A DNA stretch of 64,000 nucleotides. It comes from Asticcacaulis sp. YBE204. Its GTDB lineage: Bacteria; Pseudomonadota; Alphaproteobacteria; Caulobacterales; Caulobacteraceae. The notes under the pieces were generated by a model that had not been told where the DNA came from, did no database searches, and worked only from the letters and a program-made list of their open reading frames with translations. The stretch lies in the NCBI RefSeq assembly GCF_000495855.1, contig NZ_AWGF01000004.1, forward strand, positions 186,001 to 250,000, read 5' to 3'. Both the position numbers and the translations under genes were made by a program. Of the stretch, positions 31,964 through 41,017 are shown piece after piece. Every line of letters starts with the position of its first letter. Position 1 is the first letter of the stretch.

Positions 31964-32941
31964 TTATAAAATCTCTCCCAACTTCCCGAGCATGAACGTC
32001 CAGCCCTGTTGCGTTCGCTCGGCATAGTCGGCCCACTGCGCCGCCATGTCGTGAGTCAGGGTCAGACGACAGCCGTCGCCTTCCGGTATGATGTCGATGC
32101 TGACGCGGCTCTCCAGCGGATCGCTGACACCCGCGATGCCCCAGCTAAAGCTCAGACGTGAGGGTGCGGCGACTTCGTAATAATGGCCGATATGGTCGAT
32201 GACTTCGCCGCCGCGCTCGACCTTGAACGAGAAGGCGCCGCCCGCCACCGGATCGCTTTCGATATGGATCAGGCGCTCGTCGCGCACCTCAGGTCCGACG
32301 ATGAATTTGGCGATCAGTGCCGGATCAAGCCATGCGGCGAAGACCTTTTCCGCCGATACCGGAAACGCCTTTTCGACGGTCACGGCAACGGTGTTGAAAT
32401 CCTTGTCACCGAAGGCTTTCAGATAGTCGGTCTCGACACCTGCAAAATAGGTCCAGAACGGGCGCGGCTTGGTCTCTGTAAGTGCATCCTCCAGAAGCCC
32501 CAGATGCGTGTGCCAGCCGCCCATGTGGTTGAAGGCCGCCGCGCGGTCGAAGTCCGGATGGTGGTGCGTGAGACGCAACAGCACCTTGTCGCCGACAGCG
32601 GACAACTCAATGGTCACGATGCCGGTCGACGCCTCTTCCGGCCAGGTTAAGGTCAGGCGGTGTGGCGGATCGACCTCCAGCACCTCGACATCGAAACTGA
32701 CCGGCTGACGCATGGCGGCGAAGCGGTCGGGCGCGACCTCGCCGGACAGTGACGTGTGGTCGAAGGTCATGGTCGCCGTGCCGGTGCGCGTCATGTCGCC
32801 CGCCATGATCCATTTCTTGCGCAGATCGCCCTCGGCTACGTAGCGCCAGACGCGCTCGATCGGGCCGGGCAGCAGGCGCTCGAAGACCAGCGTACCGTTC
32901 TCGAACAGCTTGCCCTCAGGGCGGGGTGCAAAATTATTCAT
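31964..32941 (-). CDS. Tandem SRPBCC (AHSA1-like) two-domain protein
   Basis: The 325-residue protein has two START-like domains in tandem. The first (about 10-170) has FERLLPGPIERVWRYVAEGD and MGGWHTHLGLLEDAL. The second (about 180-325) has VEKAFPVSAEKVFAAWLDPALIAKF and TQQGWTFMLGKLGEIL. Single AHSA1-type proteins of about 150 residues are usually encoded next to ArsR regulators, and here two appear fused. The domains bind hydrophobic ligands in a deep cavity; the ligand is unknown. It overlaps the ArsR gene by 8 nt and is probably autoregulated through it. Confidence 0.88.
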   Translation of the reverse strand: MNNFAPRPEGKLFENGTLVFERLLPGPIERVWRYVAEGDLRKKWIMAGDMTRTGTATMTFDHTSLSGEVAPDRFAAMRQPVSFDVEVLEVDPPHRLTLTWPEEASTGIVTIELSAVGDKVLLRLTHHHPDFDRAAAFNHMGGWHTHLGLLEDALTETKPRPFWTYFAGVETDYLKAFGDKDFNTVAVTVEKAFPVSAEKVFAAWLDPALIAKFIVGPEVRDERLIHIESDPVAGGAFSFKVERGGEVIDHIGHYYEVAAPSRLSFSWGIAGVSDPLESRVSIDIIPEGDGCRLTLTHDMAAQWADYAERTQQGWTFMLGKLGEIL

Positions 32942-33248
32942 GCGGATTCTCCGAATTTAAAAGGGTTTCAAGCCTGTCCAGCGCCTGCGTCCAGTGGGCG
33001 CGGGTGCGGGCGATCCATTGGTCCATCTCATCCAGCCCCTCGCGGTTCAGACGATAGATGCGCTGTTGACCGCGCACCTCGACGGTCACCAGATTGGCGG
33101 CCTTGAGTGCATTGAGGTGCTGCGAAATCGCCGGTTTCGACAGGGTGAAGCGTGCGGCGATGTCACCGGCCGGTAGTTGCGGCGCGGCGGCGAGGTATTC
33201 GATGATCCGGCGGCGTGTCGGATCGGCGAGGGCGGTGAAACTGTCCAT
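32934..33248 (-). CDS. ArsR family transcriptional regulator
   Basis: The protein is 104 residues from ATG 33248. It is a winged-helix repressor with LADPTRRRIIEYLAA, ARFTLSKPAISQHLNALKAANLV and VRGQQRIYRLNREGLDEM. No metal-binding Cys pair is present in the recognition helix, so it belongs to the non-metal ArsR group commonly paired with SRPBCC proteins. A palindromic operator lies directly upstream of the start codon. Confidence 0.93.
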   Translation of the reverse strand: MDSFTALADPTRRRIIEYLAAAPQLPAGDIAARFTLSKPAISQHLNALKAANLVTVEVRGQQRIYRLNREGLDEMDQWIARTRAHWTQALDRLETLLNSENPHE

Positions 33249-33255
33249 GATCAAT

Positions 33256-33275
33256 AATTAAGTCATAACTTAATT
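33256..33275. promoter_or_regulatory. ArsR operator candidate AATTAAGT-cata-ACTTAATT
   Basis: A perfect 8-bp dyad with a 4-nt spacer lies 7 bp upstream of the arsR start codon. A further half-site, AATTAAGT, follows at about 33273-33280. The placement overlaps the expected promoter and fits autorepression. Confidence 0.65.
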
Positions 33276-33418
33276 AAGTCAAATTAAAAATATGTGGGAT
33301 GTTTTTTCCGTGTCACGCAGCGATAACGAAATCCTGTTCTGCCGGAGGGTGGGCGCGAGGGCCAAATAAGAATATGTTTCGTCTCAGGCGGGATAAACTG
33401 AACATATCAGGAGTTTCC

Positions 33419-33727
33419 ATGTCGTCAGCCGTGCCCCTCACTGCCGATCAGATTGCCGACCTCGCCAATACCTTGCCCCTGTGGCGAGTGGACGACGCGA
33501 AGGCCATCGCGCGTGATTTCAAATTCGCCGATTTCAGCGCGGCCTTCGACTTCATGACCGAAGTGGCGGGCGTGGCCGAGGTGATGGACCATCATCCCGA
33601 ATGGTCGAATGTCTACGACAAGGTCTCGATCCGTCTGACCACGCACGACACGGGTGGCCTGAGCGACAAGGACATCGCTCTGGCCGAAGCCGTCGACGCG
33701 GCGGCCATTTCGTTCAAGGGACACTAA
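33419..33727 (+). CDS. phhB: 4a-hydroxytetrahydrobiopterin dehydratase
   Basis: The 102-residue protein has the PCD/DCoH signature [24 protein letters not shown] with the catalytic His58-His59 and His76. It dehydrates the 4a-carbinolamine pterin formed by phenylalanine hydroxylase and so regenerates the cofactor. The ATG at 33419 is preceded by CAGGAGTTTCC; a longer frame from 33299 is not supported. The gene is followed after 3 bp by phhA, the enzyme it serves. Confidence 0.95.
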   Translation: MSSAVPLTADQIADLANTLPLWRVDDAKAIARDFKFADFSAAFDFMTEVAGVAEVMDHHPEWSNVYDKVSIRLTTHDTGGLSDKDIALAEAVDAAAISFKGH

Positions 33728-33730
33728 GCC

Positions 33731-34597
33731 ATGCTTGACCAGACGGCGCCCAAACACGGTATTGTCGGTGGCTACGTGCCAGAGCGGCCGGACTGGACGA
33801 TCCCGCAGGACTGGGCCGCCTATACGGCGGAGGAACACGGCGTCTGGCGCACCTTGTTCGAGCGGCAGATGCAGCGCATCAGGGGGCGGGCCTGTGCAGC
33901 CTATATGGACGGTCTGAGCCAGTTGCCGATCACGGCGGACGCCATTCCCGACTTCGACGAGTTGAGCGAGGTCTTGCAACGCCGGACTGGCTGGACGGTG
34001 GTGGCCGTGCCGGGGATGGTGCCGAACGACGTCTTTTTCAACCATCTGGCCAATCGCCGCTTTCCCGCCGGGCAGTTCATCCGCACACCGGATCAGCTTG
34101 ATTATCTTCAGGAGCCCGACGTCTTCCACGATCTGTTCGGACACGTGCCGATGATGATGAACCCGGCCATGGCCGACTTCATGCAGGCTTATGGCGAGGG
34201 CGGCTTGCGCGCGGAAAAGCTGGGGGTGCTCGACCGGCTGGCGCGGCTTTACTGGTACACGGTCGAGTTCGGGCTGGTCGAGGAGGGCGAGGGTGTCCGC
34301 ATCTTCGGGGCCGGGATTTTGTCGTCGTTTACCGAGACGGAGTTTGCGCTGGAAAGCGCGTCGCCCAACCGCATCGGGTTCGATCTGAAGCGCGTCATGC
34401 GCACGACCTACCGTATCGACGATTTTCAGGAGGGCTATTTCGTCCTACCGTCGGTCGACGCCCTGATGGAGTTTGCGCAGACCGATTTCGGCCCGGTCTA
34501 TGAAGCGATTGGCGGTTTGCCGGACCTGACGCCCGGTCGCATCGAGCCCGACGACCGCGTGTTTCAGGCGGGGACGGGGGAATATCATAAGGAATAG
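33731..34597 (+). CDS. phhA: Phenylalanine-4-monooxygenase
   Basis: The 288-residue protein matches the small bacterial aromatic amino acid hydroxylases. The iron site is EPDVFHDLFGHVP (His133, His138) plus Glu179 in YWYTVEFGLVEEG. It converts phenylalanine to tyrosine with tetrahydropterin and O2 in the cytoplasm. No regulatory ACT domain is present, as usual for this class. It is in an operon with phhB and is followed by a family-1 repeat. folB and queD, also in pterin pathways, are in the same window but far away. Confidence 0.96.
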   Translation: MLDQTAPKHGIVGGYVPERPDWTIPQDWAAYTAEEHGVWRTLFERQMQRIRGRACAAYMDGLSQLPITADAIPDFDELSEVLQRRTGWTVVAVPGMVPNDVFFNHLANRRFPAGQFIRTPDQLDYLQEPDVFHDLFGHVPMMMNPAMADFMQAYGEGGLRAEKLGVLDRLARLYWYTVEFGLVEEGEGVRIFGAGILSSFTETEFALESASPNRIGFDLKRVMRTTYRIDDFQEGYFVLPSVDALMEFAQTDFGPVYEAIGGLPDLTPGRIEPDDRVFQAGTGEYHKE

Positions 34598-34750
34598 CTT
34601 CCCCCCTGATATCAGGGGGGTGAGTGCAGTCAAACAACTGTTTGACAAGCGCAAGGGTCAAAGACCGGAGGGGGTTAAACCGCCGGTGATAACCCCACCG
34701 TCTTTTTTGCCGTAAGGCAAAAAATCCACCTCCCCTGATATCAGGGAAGG
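34598..34750. repeat. Family-1 palindromic intergenic repeat
   Basis: The ends are CCCCCCTGATATCAGGGGGG and CCTCCCCTGATATCAGGGAAGG. The centre holds GGAGGGGGTTAAACCGCC and AACCCCACCG, and the hairpin TTTTTTGCCGTAAGGCAAAAAA. It lies between the convergent phhA and M28 peptidase genes. The TGATATCA loop differs from the other copies, so the loop is free to vary while the stem is kept. Confidence 0.7.
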
Positions 34751-34760
34751 TGCTTAAGGT

Positions 34761-36416
34761 TTACTTCCGCTTGTCGTTCGACGTATCGCGCGTGCCTTTG
34801 AACTCCGACGTGGCGCGCCACTGCGGCCAGACGCGCGAATTGGCCAGTTTCGCACCGATCTGATAGTAGAGCGTCACGTCCTGCACCAGACCCGACAAAT
34901 CCCAGTCCGCCGACCACTCGTCGTCGGCCTGATGGTAGCGTTTGGTGCGGTATTCGGCCTCGGCGGCGACGCCCGCGTCGTGCCCGCCCTTGACCAGATC
35001 CTTGCCGCCCTTGGCGTAGAGCATCGGCACGCCGCGCTTGACGAACGGGAAGTGATCCGAGCGGAAGAAGTACCCGGCCTCGGCCTTTTCATCGGGCGTC
35101 AGAACGCGGTTCTGGGCCTTGGCGAAACCGGCGAGGTCGTCTTCCAGCGAGGATTGTCCGTTGCCGACGACGACGATATTTTTCGATGCCCCATAGACAT
35201 CGAGCGCGTCCATATTGATCCCGGCCACCGTCGTTTCCAGCGGATAGACCGGGTTCGAGGCGTAGTATTCCGAGCCGAGCAGCCCGCTTTCCTCGGCGGT
35301 GAAGGCGATCATGACGATCGAACGTTCCGGCGCCTTGCGATGACCGAAGGCGCGCGCCAGCTCCAGCAGGGACGCCGTGCCGGTGCCGTTATCGACGGCA
35401 CCGTTGAATATCTTATCGCCGTTGGCGTCCGGTGCGCCGATGCCGAGGTGATCCCAGTGCGCCCCATAGACGATGGTCTCGTTCGGATATTTCGAGCCCT
35501 CCAACCGTGCGATGACATTGTGCGTGACGACTTCCGAGGCCGCGACCTTGTAATCGCCGCTCAAGGTGGCGGTCAACGGCACGGGCTTGAAGTCTTTCGA
35601 GCGTGCGGCGACCTTTAGCTGATCGAGATCGAGGCCCGACTCGGCGAACAGTTTTTTGGCCGCATCGGCGGACAACCAGCCTTCGAGCGCCGTGAATTGC
35701 TTCGCCGGATCGGGGCGGACGATGTCGAACTGCGGACCCGACCATGAGTTTTTCACCGTCGTCCAGCCATAGGACGCCGCGGCATCGTCGTGGACGATCA
35801 GCACGCCTGCGGCGCCGTGACGGGCGGCTTCCTCGTACTTATAGGTCCAGCGCCCGTAATAGGTCATGGCCTTGCCGCCAAAGGTTTTCGCTTCCGGCGC
35901 GTAGAAGTCGGGGTCGTTGATCAGGACGACGATGATCTTGCCCTTGACGTCGACGCCCTTGAAGTCGTCCCAGCCGCGCTCAGTGGCGGTAACGCCATAA
36001 CCGGCAAAGACGAGCGGGGTGTCTTTCAAAGACACATTGCCAAGTGCGCCGCGCGTCGAGGTTACCACATCGACACCCTGAACCAGCGGCGTGGACTTGC
36101 CGTTGACGGTGACCGACAGGCTGGCGTCCGACACGGTGAACTGACGCAGCTTCACTTCCTGCGTCCATTGACCATTCGGCCCGCCCGGCTTGAACCCGGC
36201 CTCGGCGAAGCTTTTCGACAGGTAGTCGATGACCTTCGCCTCGGCGCGCGTATTGATGCCGCGCCCTTCATAGGCGTCCGACGACAGGGTCTTCACGTCC
36301 ATCGAAATGCGTTCGGCGGAAATGGTGATATTTGAAGAGGGGGGCGTGGCGGCGAGGGTCGCGGTGGCCAGCAGGGTGAGGGCGCTGGCGGTGGTCAGCA
36401 TCAGGCGAAGGGACAT
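34761..36416 (-). CDS. M28 family zinc aminopeptidase with PA domain, exported
   Basis: The 551-residue protein has a signal peptide (LMLTTASALTLLATATLAA), a PA domain (about 120-290, with PLVFAGYGV and KGKIIVVLINDPDF) and an M28 peptidase domain. Zinc ligands are visible in order: YGAHWDHLG (His), GAVDNGTG (Asp), FTAEESGLLGS (Glu), INMDALD (Asp) and RYHQADDEW (His). It removes amino acids from peptides outside the cytoplasm. It lies in a minus-strand run of exported enzymes with the genes at 36479 and 38089, although each gap is over 60 bp. Confidence 0.92.
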   Translation of the reverse strand: MSLRLMLTTASALTLLATATLAATPPSSNITISAERISMDVKTLSSDAYEGRGINTRAEAKVIDYLSKSFAEAGFKPGGPNGQWTQEVKLRQFTVSDASLSVTVNGKSTPLVQGVDVVTSTRGALGNVSLKDTPLVFAGYGVTATERGWDDFKGVDVKGKIIVVLINDPDFYAPEAKTFGGKAMTYYGRWTYKYEEAARHGAAGVLIVHDDAAASYGWTTVKNSWSGPQFDIVRPDPAKQFTALEGWLSADAAKKLFAESGLDLDQLKVAARSKDFKPVPLTATLSGDYKVAASEVVTHNVIARLEGSKYPNETIVYGAHWDHLGIGAPDANGDKIFNGAVDNGTGTASLLELARAFGHRKAPERSIVMIAFTAEESGLLGSEYYASNPVYPLETTVAGINMDALDVYGASKNIVVVGNGQSSLEDDLAGFAKAQNRVLTPDEKAEAGYFFRSDHFPFVKRGVPMLYAKGGKDLVKGGHDAGVAAEAEYRTKRYHQADDEWSADWDLSGLVQDVTLYYQIGAKLANSRVWPQWRATSEFKGTRDTSNDKRK

Positions 36417-36478
36417 GCGGGGCTCCTGAATTCGTTTCAGGTGAAGCTAGTTGGCCGCCCCGCAATGTCAAGCGATCC

Positions 36479-37990
36479 TTATGGTTTCGCCTTGGCGGTT
36501 TCGACCGCATAGACGTGGCCCGGCCCCCACATGTTCGAGCGGAAGACCAGCCACTTGCCGTCCGGCGTGAAGCTGGCATTGGGTTCGCTGCGGTAATTGT
36601 GGTGCTGCATATTGACCAGCTTTTCCGGCACGAAGGCCCCCGGCACGATCAGTTCACCGGCGTTTTCGGCGTGGATGCCGGCGACATCGGGGATATATTC
36701 GGGCTTCAGGAGGTAGATGTACTTGCCGTCCGGCGCGTGGGCGGCCATTTCGCTGTCACCGCCGTCGCTGGAGAAGACCGTGCCGTCGTTCGACAGGTTG
36801 AAATGCACGCCCCAGGCGTTGCGGTCCATATTGTACCAGGTGCGTTTGCCGGTCGCGATCTCGTACCCTGCGACCCAAAAGACCTGACCGCGCGGGGTTT
36901 GCAGGTCGTACCAGACGGTCTTGCCGTCATGGCTCCACCATTCGTGACCGGCGATTTCCATGTTCATCGTCCGGGTATGCAGCTTCTTTGGCGCGCTGCC
37001 GTCGCGGACATTGACCAGCCACAGGCGGTCGACGATGTGCCAGTTGCCTTCGTGGCAATAGAGCAGGAGGTTCGGATCGGTCGGCGAAAATTGCAGGTGG
37101 TTGAGCCAGTCGGTCGAGGCGGTAATCGTCTTCTTCTCACCCGTCTTGATGTCGATGGTGAAGATTTCCATCGGGATTTTCTGCACCAGACGGCGGTTGA
37201 TCTGGATCTCGCGGCCCTCGGCAAAGGTCGCCTTGCGGCCATCGGGCAGGACTTCATCGCCGGGGTCGCGGGTCGTGCCGACGCTGCCCGCGGGGCCTTG
37301 CACCGGCGGCGTGTTGTTGACCACGGTGGAGCGCGAACCGGCGAACAGGGTCTCGTCGGCATTGATCGTAGCGATGCCGTAGCCGGGTTCCAGAATGGCG
37401 ATCTGACGCGATGTGCCGGTGGCGAAATCGTAGGCCATGATGGCGCGCGGGGCGCGTTGGGGTGACGGCTGAGGCGCAGGGGTGGTGGTGCCGGTAGCCG
37501 GTTTCGGCGTGTTCAGGCCGGTGCCGGCACCCGTGCCTTGCGACGCGGCACCGCCGCCGAGGCCGGTGGTGTAATAGACATTGCCGGTCCTCGTGCCGAC
37601 GAATTGCAGGGCGACACGGCCCGGCACGATGACCTTGGTGGCGAAGGTTTTCAGATCCAGCGCCATGATGCCGCTGGGCGAGGAAAACACCATCCACTTG
37701 CCGTCGGGCGTGTAGGAATTGACGTTGAAATAGTTGCTTGACGATCCGGCTTCGTCCGAGAGGCGGATGACGCGATGGCCGGTGTCCTTGTCGATCCATT
37801 CTTTCGGGATCGTGGCTGGGGCGGGGACGGGCGTGCCTTTGGGTGTAGCATTGGTGATGGCGACGCCCGGCAAACCGGATTCGATGACCGGCACCGGCCC
37901 CTTGGTGAAGGATTGCGCGGACGCCATGCCCGTTTGACCGGCGATCAGCACCAAAGACGCGCAGCCAGCGATAAATGATTTGAATTTCAT
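36479..37990 (-). CDS. Oligogalacturonate lyase (PL22)-like beta-propeller, exported
   Basis: The 503-residue protein has a signal peptide (FIAGCASLVLIAGQTGMASA). The mature chain has WIDKDTGHRVIRLS and NYFNVNSYTPDGKWMVF, then CHEGNWHIVDRLWLVN, GHEWWSHDGKTVWYDLQT and WGVHFNLSNDG. These correspond to the conserved phrases of PL22 lyases, including the His residues that bind manganese. PL22 enzymes cleave oligogalacturonides from pectin. A Pro/Thr/Gly-rich insert (about 150-185) is unusual. Neighbouring GH127 supports a pectin/arabinan role, but a general TolB/PD40-like propeller cannot be excluded. Confidence 0.68.
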   Translation of the reverse strand: MKFKSFIAGCASLVLIAGQTGMASAQSFTKGPVPVIESGLPGVAITNATPKGTPVPAPATIPKEWIDKDTGHRVIRLSDEAGSSSNYFNVNSYTPDGKWMVFSSPSGIMALDLKTFATKVIVPGRVALQFVGTRTGNVYYTTGLGGGAASQGTGAGTGLNTPKPATGTTTPAPQPSPQRAPRAIMAYDFATGTSRQIAILEPGYGIATINADETLFAGSRSTVVNNTPPVQGPAGSVGTTRDPGDEVLPDGRKATFAEGREIQINRRLVQKIPMEIFTIDIKTGEKKTITASTDWLNHLQFSPTDPNLLLYCHEGNWHIVDRLWLVNVRDGSAPKKLHTRTMNMEIAGHEWWSHDGKTVWYDLQTPRGQVFWVAGYEIATGKRTWYNMDRNAWGVHFNLSNDGTVFSSDGGDSEMAAHAPDGKYIYLLKPEYIPDVAGIHAENAGELIVPGAFVPEKLVNMQHHNYRSEPNASFTPDGKWLVFRSNMWGPGHVYAVETAKAKP

Positions 37991-38088
37991 AGGGTCTTCC
38001 CGGTGTAGGGCGGCGCCTTTGTGTCAGGCGCGCGCGGTTATTCACCGGTTATACGGCAGGGCAAACGATTTCCGGCGCAAGGTGTCGA

Positions 38089-40416
38089 TCAGGCAGTTCC
38101 GGCTTTCAGCCTGAGCAGCCGCGCCTCATAGACGGCGGCCCACTGATCCTTGTCGGCTTCGAAGCGCACGCGCAGTTTCGCTTTGCCCCGCGTCAGGGGC
38201 AGCGGCAGGTCGTAGGTCTTCACATTGCGTCCCGGTCCGCGCGGCCCTTCCAGTTTTTCACTGGTCAGAAGCTGCCCGTCGATAAGCAGGCGGAAATCCT
38301 TGTTGCGGTCGTTGGCCGAGTAGGACACCTGAAGGACCAGCGGCCCCGGCGTGGTGGCCAGATCGAATTCGAAATAGCCTTTTTGCACGACGCGACCGGG
38401 ATCGGAGATATGGCTTATCGCCTGGGTGTTGGCGGTGCCCTGAAAGGCGTGGTCGGTTTCGGGCTGCTGTTCGCCGAGGCGGATGACGTCGATCGTCCGC
38501 GCCTGCAATTCGCTGCGGGCCTCGGCGGCGGCGAGGTATTTCGGCTCTTCGACAACCCACTCGGCCTGACCGAAGTGGCGGATATAGACCGCTGAGCGAT
38601 TGTGGCGCTGGGCATAGAACGGCTTGAACATCAGCGCCTTGGGGCGGCTTTGGTCGGCGAGCGTGTAGCTGTGCAACCCGCCGGCCGGGGTCAGGGTCGG
38701 TGTGGCGGCATCGGTGACGGCTACGGGGTCGAAGCTGTCGAAGGGCTGGCTGTCCGGGCCGTAATCGGCGGCCAGCACCAGCGGACCGCTTACGAAGGCG
38801 ATCAGGCGCGGATCGTCCGGGATCGCTTCGACGCGGACCGGCATGGGGAGTTTGAGGTCCACGCGGTCGCCGGATTTGAGCCCGGTCAGGATGAGATAAC
38901 CCCCGTCACGTTTGCCCGCGGCTTTGCCATTGACGGTCACGGTCGCCGCCGTCGCCCAGCCGGGGACGCGCAAGGCCAGTTCCCTGGGCGCCTTGCGCAC
39001 GGTGATCGTCACTGTGTCGCCGTGCGGGAAGGCGGTATCCATATCGAGCTTCGCCTCCGACGCGTCGAGCGTCGAGGCGTAGTAGAGGTTGACGATGGTC
39101 CGGTTGCCGCGTTTCCAGTAGATGCTTTCGCCGTGTTTGGCGTGGCTTTCCATACCCGAACCGACGCAGCACCAGAAGTCTTCGGTCGGATTGGAATAGA
39201 CCCGGCGAAACGACGGCATCAGGGGCGTGAAATAGATGAACATGCCCGTTTGCGGGTCCTGCTGCGCCATGATGTGGTTGAGGTGGGCGCGCTCGAAATA
39301 GTCGAAATAGGCCGCGTCGCCGCTCCAGCCGTAAAGGTGCCGCGTCAGGCGCAACATGTTGTAGCTGTTGCAGCATTCGCAGGTTTGTTGCCCCAGTCGC
39401 GCCGACAACTGCTTGGGCTTGCCGAAATGCTCGTATTCGGAATTGCCGCCGATGGCGTAGGAGTGGTCTTTCGTCACCGTCTCGAAGAAAAACAGCGCCG
39501 TTTTGGCGTCCGCCTGATTTTGCGTCAGTTCGTAAAGGCGCGCCGAGCCGACGATCTTGGGGATCTGGGTATTGGCGTGCTTGCCGGCCAGGTCGTCGCG
39601 CCCTTCGGCTAAAGCGTCGACGATGGCCTTGTGGCGCAGCCGCTCGGCGAGGCTCTTCCACCGGGCGGCCCCGGTCAATGCATAGAGTTCCGCATAGGAT
39701 TCGGTGATCCCACCGTGCTCGGCCCGCAGGATCTCCTGCACCTGCGCGTCGCTGAGGCCTTCGATGATGGTGCCGAAATAGTCGCCCAGCCCCTGCGCCA
39801 CGCTCAGGCCATCGGCGAGGCCCGCGTGCAGGTGCGCGTCGAGCGCCCCGGCGAACACCTTATGGTAGGTATAGACCGGCACCCAGCCGCCGTTGAGATC
39901 GAAGCCCTTGGTGCGGATATCGCCCTTGCGGATTTCCTCGAAAACGACCTTGCCATCGACCTCCTTGCCATCGCGGGTTACCGTCGTGCCGCCCGCATAG
40001 CCGTCGCCATGCTTTGCCTGAATGGTTTTGAGTTCGGCGAGGATATAGGCGGCGCGTTCGCGGAAACGCACATCGCCGGTCTGGGCGTAGATCAGCGACA
40101 GCGCCGACAGATAGTGGCCGAGGCTGTGACCTGCGATGCCGCGCGCTTCCCAGCCGCCATAGACCTTGCCCTTGGGGTCGAGGCCCGCTCCGGCGCGAAA
40201 ATTATGCAGGAAACGATCGGACTCCAGCGACAGGAGGTAACGCTGATTGGCCTCGATCGCCGTCAGGAAGGGCGAGGGTTTCAGGCGCACCTGACGCAGA
40301 GGATAGGATGCGGTCGTCAGGGGGGCGGGTGTCGCTTTGGCCTGCGCTGCCGTTTGGGCCGCAAGGCCGACCGTGGTCATGGCGCCCATGAGCGCGCGTC
40401 GCGAAAAAGTCTGCAT
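38089..40416 (-). CDS. GH127-family beta-L-arabinofuranosidase-like protein, Tat-exported
   Basis: The 775-residue protein starts with a twin-arginine signal (MQTFSRRALMGAMTTVGLAA). It has the DUF1680/GH127 (alpha/alpha)6 barrel: GGWEARGIAGHSLGHYLSALS near residue 90, then TCECCNSYNMLRLTRHLYGW and FWCCVGSGMESHAKHGESIYW, which supply the Glu and three Cys of the zinc site including the nucleophile Cys. A C-terminal beta-sandwich and an extra DUF4986-like tail follow. Such enzymes release L-arabinofuranose from plant arabinan or hydroxyproline glycans. It acts in the periplasm, next to a PL22-like lyase. Confidence 0.88.
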   Translation of the reverse strand: MQTFSRRALMGAMTTVGLAAQTAAQAKATPAPLTTASYPLRQVRLKPSPFLTAIEANQRYLLSLESDRFLHNFRAGAGLDPKGKVYGGWEARGIAGHSLGHYLSALSLIYAQTGDVRFRERAAYILAELKTIQAKHGDGYAGGTTVTRDGKEVDGKVVFEEIRKGDIRTKGFDLNGGWVPVYTYHKVFAGALDAHLHAGLADGLSVAQGLGDYFGTIIEGLSDAQVQEILRAEHGGITESYAELYALTGAARWKSLAERLRHKAIVDALAEGRDDLAGKHANTQIPKIVGSARLYELTQNQADAKTALFFFETVTKDHSYAIGGNSEYEHFGKPKQLSARLGQQTCECCNSYNMLRLTRHLYGWSGDAAYFDYFERAHLNHIMAQQDPQTGMFIYFTPLMPSFRRVYSNPTEDFWCCVGSGMESHAKHGESIYWKRGNRTIVNLYYASTLDASEAKLDMDTAFPHGDTVTITVRKAPRELALRVPGWATAATVTVNGKAAGKRDGGYLILTGLKSGDRVDLKLPMPVRVEAIPDDPRLIAFVSGPLVLAADYGPDSQPFDSFDPVAVTDAATPTLTPAGGLHSYTLADQSRPKALMFKPFYAQRHNRSAVYIRHFGQAEWVVEEPKYLAAAEARSELQARTIDVIRLGEQQPETDHAFQGTANTQAISHISDPGRVVQKGYFEFDLATTPGPLVLQVSYSANDRNKDFRLLIDGQLLTSEKLEGPRGPGRNVKTYDLPLPLTRGKAKLRVRFEADKDQWAAVYEARLLRLKAGTA

Positions 40417-40539
40417 CGTTTCCTGCCTTGTTATGGCTTTTCTTTTAAATTCATATTTTGTCTGAGTAAATTAAAATGTCGAGGCTCGCAGAGCGTCTTG
40501 AATATTGCCTGAAGGGTACAAACCGCCTAAGATCGGTCC

Positions 40540-40908
40540 ATGCTGAGAAAACTGAGCGCCATTGTCGGGCTTATGATCTTCGTCCTTGCGACGCTGAGCA
40601 CACCGGCTGTGGCGCGTTCTCTGGCGCGTTCGGAAATGGACATGATACGCGGACACGTCGCAGACATGCCGTGTCATACCAGCATGGATACGAGCCTCGA
40701 CCACAAGACGGATAGGACGTCTCACGACACCCCTTGCGACACAGGCTGCAAATGCCCCGTCAGCCATTGCGCGGTTCACGGCGTGAATGGTGTCGAGCCG
40801 TATAGACCCGTCGAGTATCACCCGGCGGCCTCGCGTCCGTCGATCGTCCGTCGTCTGTCGTCGCATAGCCCCGAAAGCCTGATCCGCCCACCCCGTCTGA
40901 GCGCCTGA
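40540..40908 (+). CDS. Cys/His-rich small exported protein, copper-associated
   Basis: The 122-residue protein has a signal peptide (MLRKLSAIVGLMIFVLATLSTPAVA). The mature part is rich in Cys, His, Met and Asp in close spacing: HVADMPCHTSMDTSLDHKTD and HDTPCDTGCKCPVSHCAVHG. This pattern suggests metal binding. It lies 109 bp before the copA-like multicopper oxidase on the same strand. Small proteins of this kind precede copAB in several alphaproteobacteria and are thought to bind copper. No experimentally known family was recognised. Confidence 0.7.
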   Translation: MLRKLSAIVGLMIFVLATLSTPAVARSLARSEMDMIRGHVADMPCHTSMDTSLDHKTDRTSHDTPCDTGCKCPVSHCAVHGVNGVEPYRPVEYHPAASRPSIVRRLSSHSPESLIRPPRLSA

Positions 40909-40939
40909 CACCCGAATTGCGTCCGTCAGGGCGTTCAAA

Positions 40940-40985
40940 GCGATATGTCGAAAAGTGTGAGCGGTTTTCGACGACTATATCGCGA
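40940..40985. repeat. Dispersed hairpin repeat, copy 4 (reverse orientation)
   Basis: GCGATATGTCGAAAAGTG, then TGAGCGGTTTTCGAC, then GACTATATCGCG. The inner stem is GTCGAAAA/TTTTCGAC and the outer arms are GCGATAT/ATATCGC. It is the reverse complement of copies 3 and 5. It lies between the Cys/His-rich gene and copA, so it may separate or stabilise the two transcripts. Confidence 0.7.
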
Positions 40986-41017
40986 CAAGACAGGTTGGCT
41001 TTTCAGGACAATTGAAC

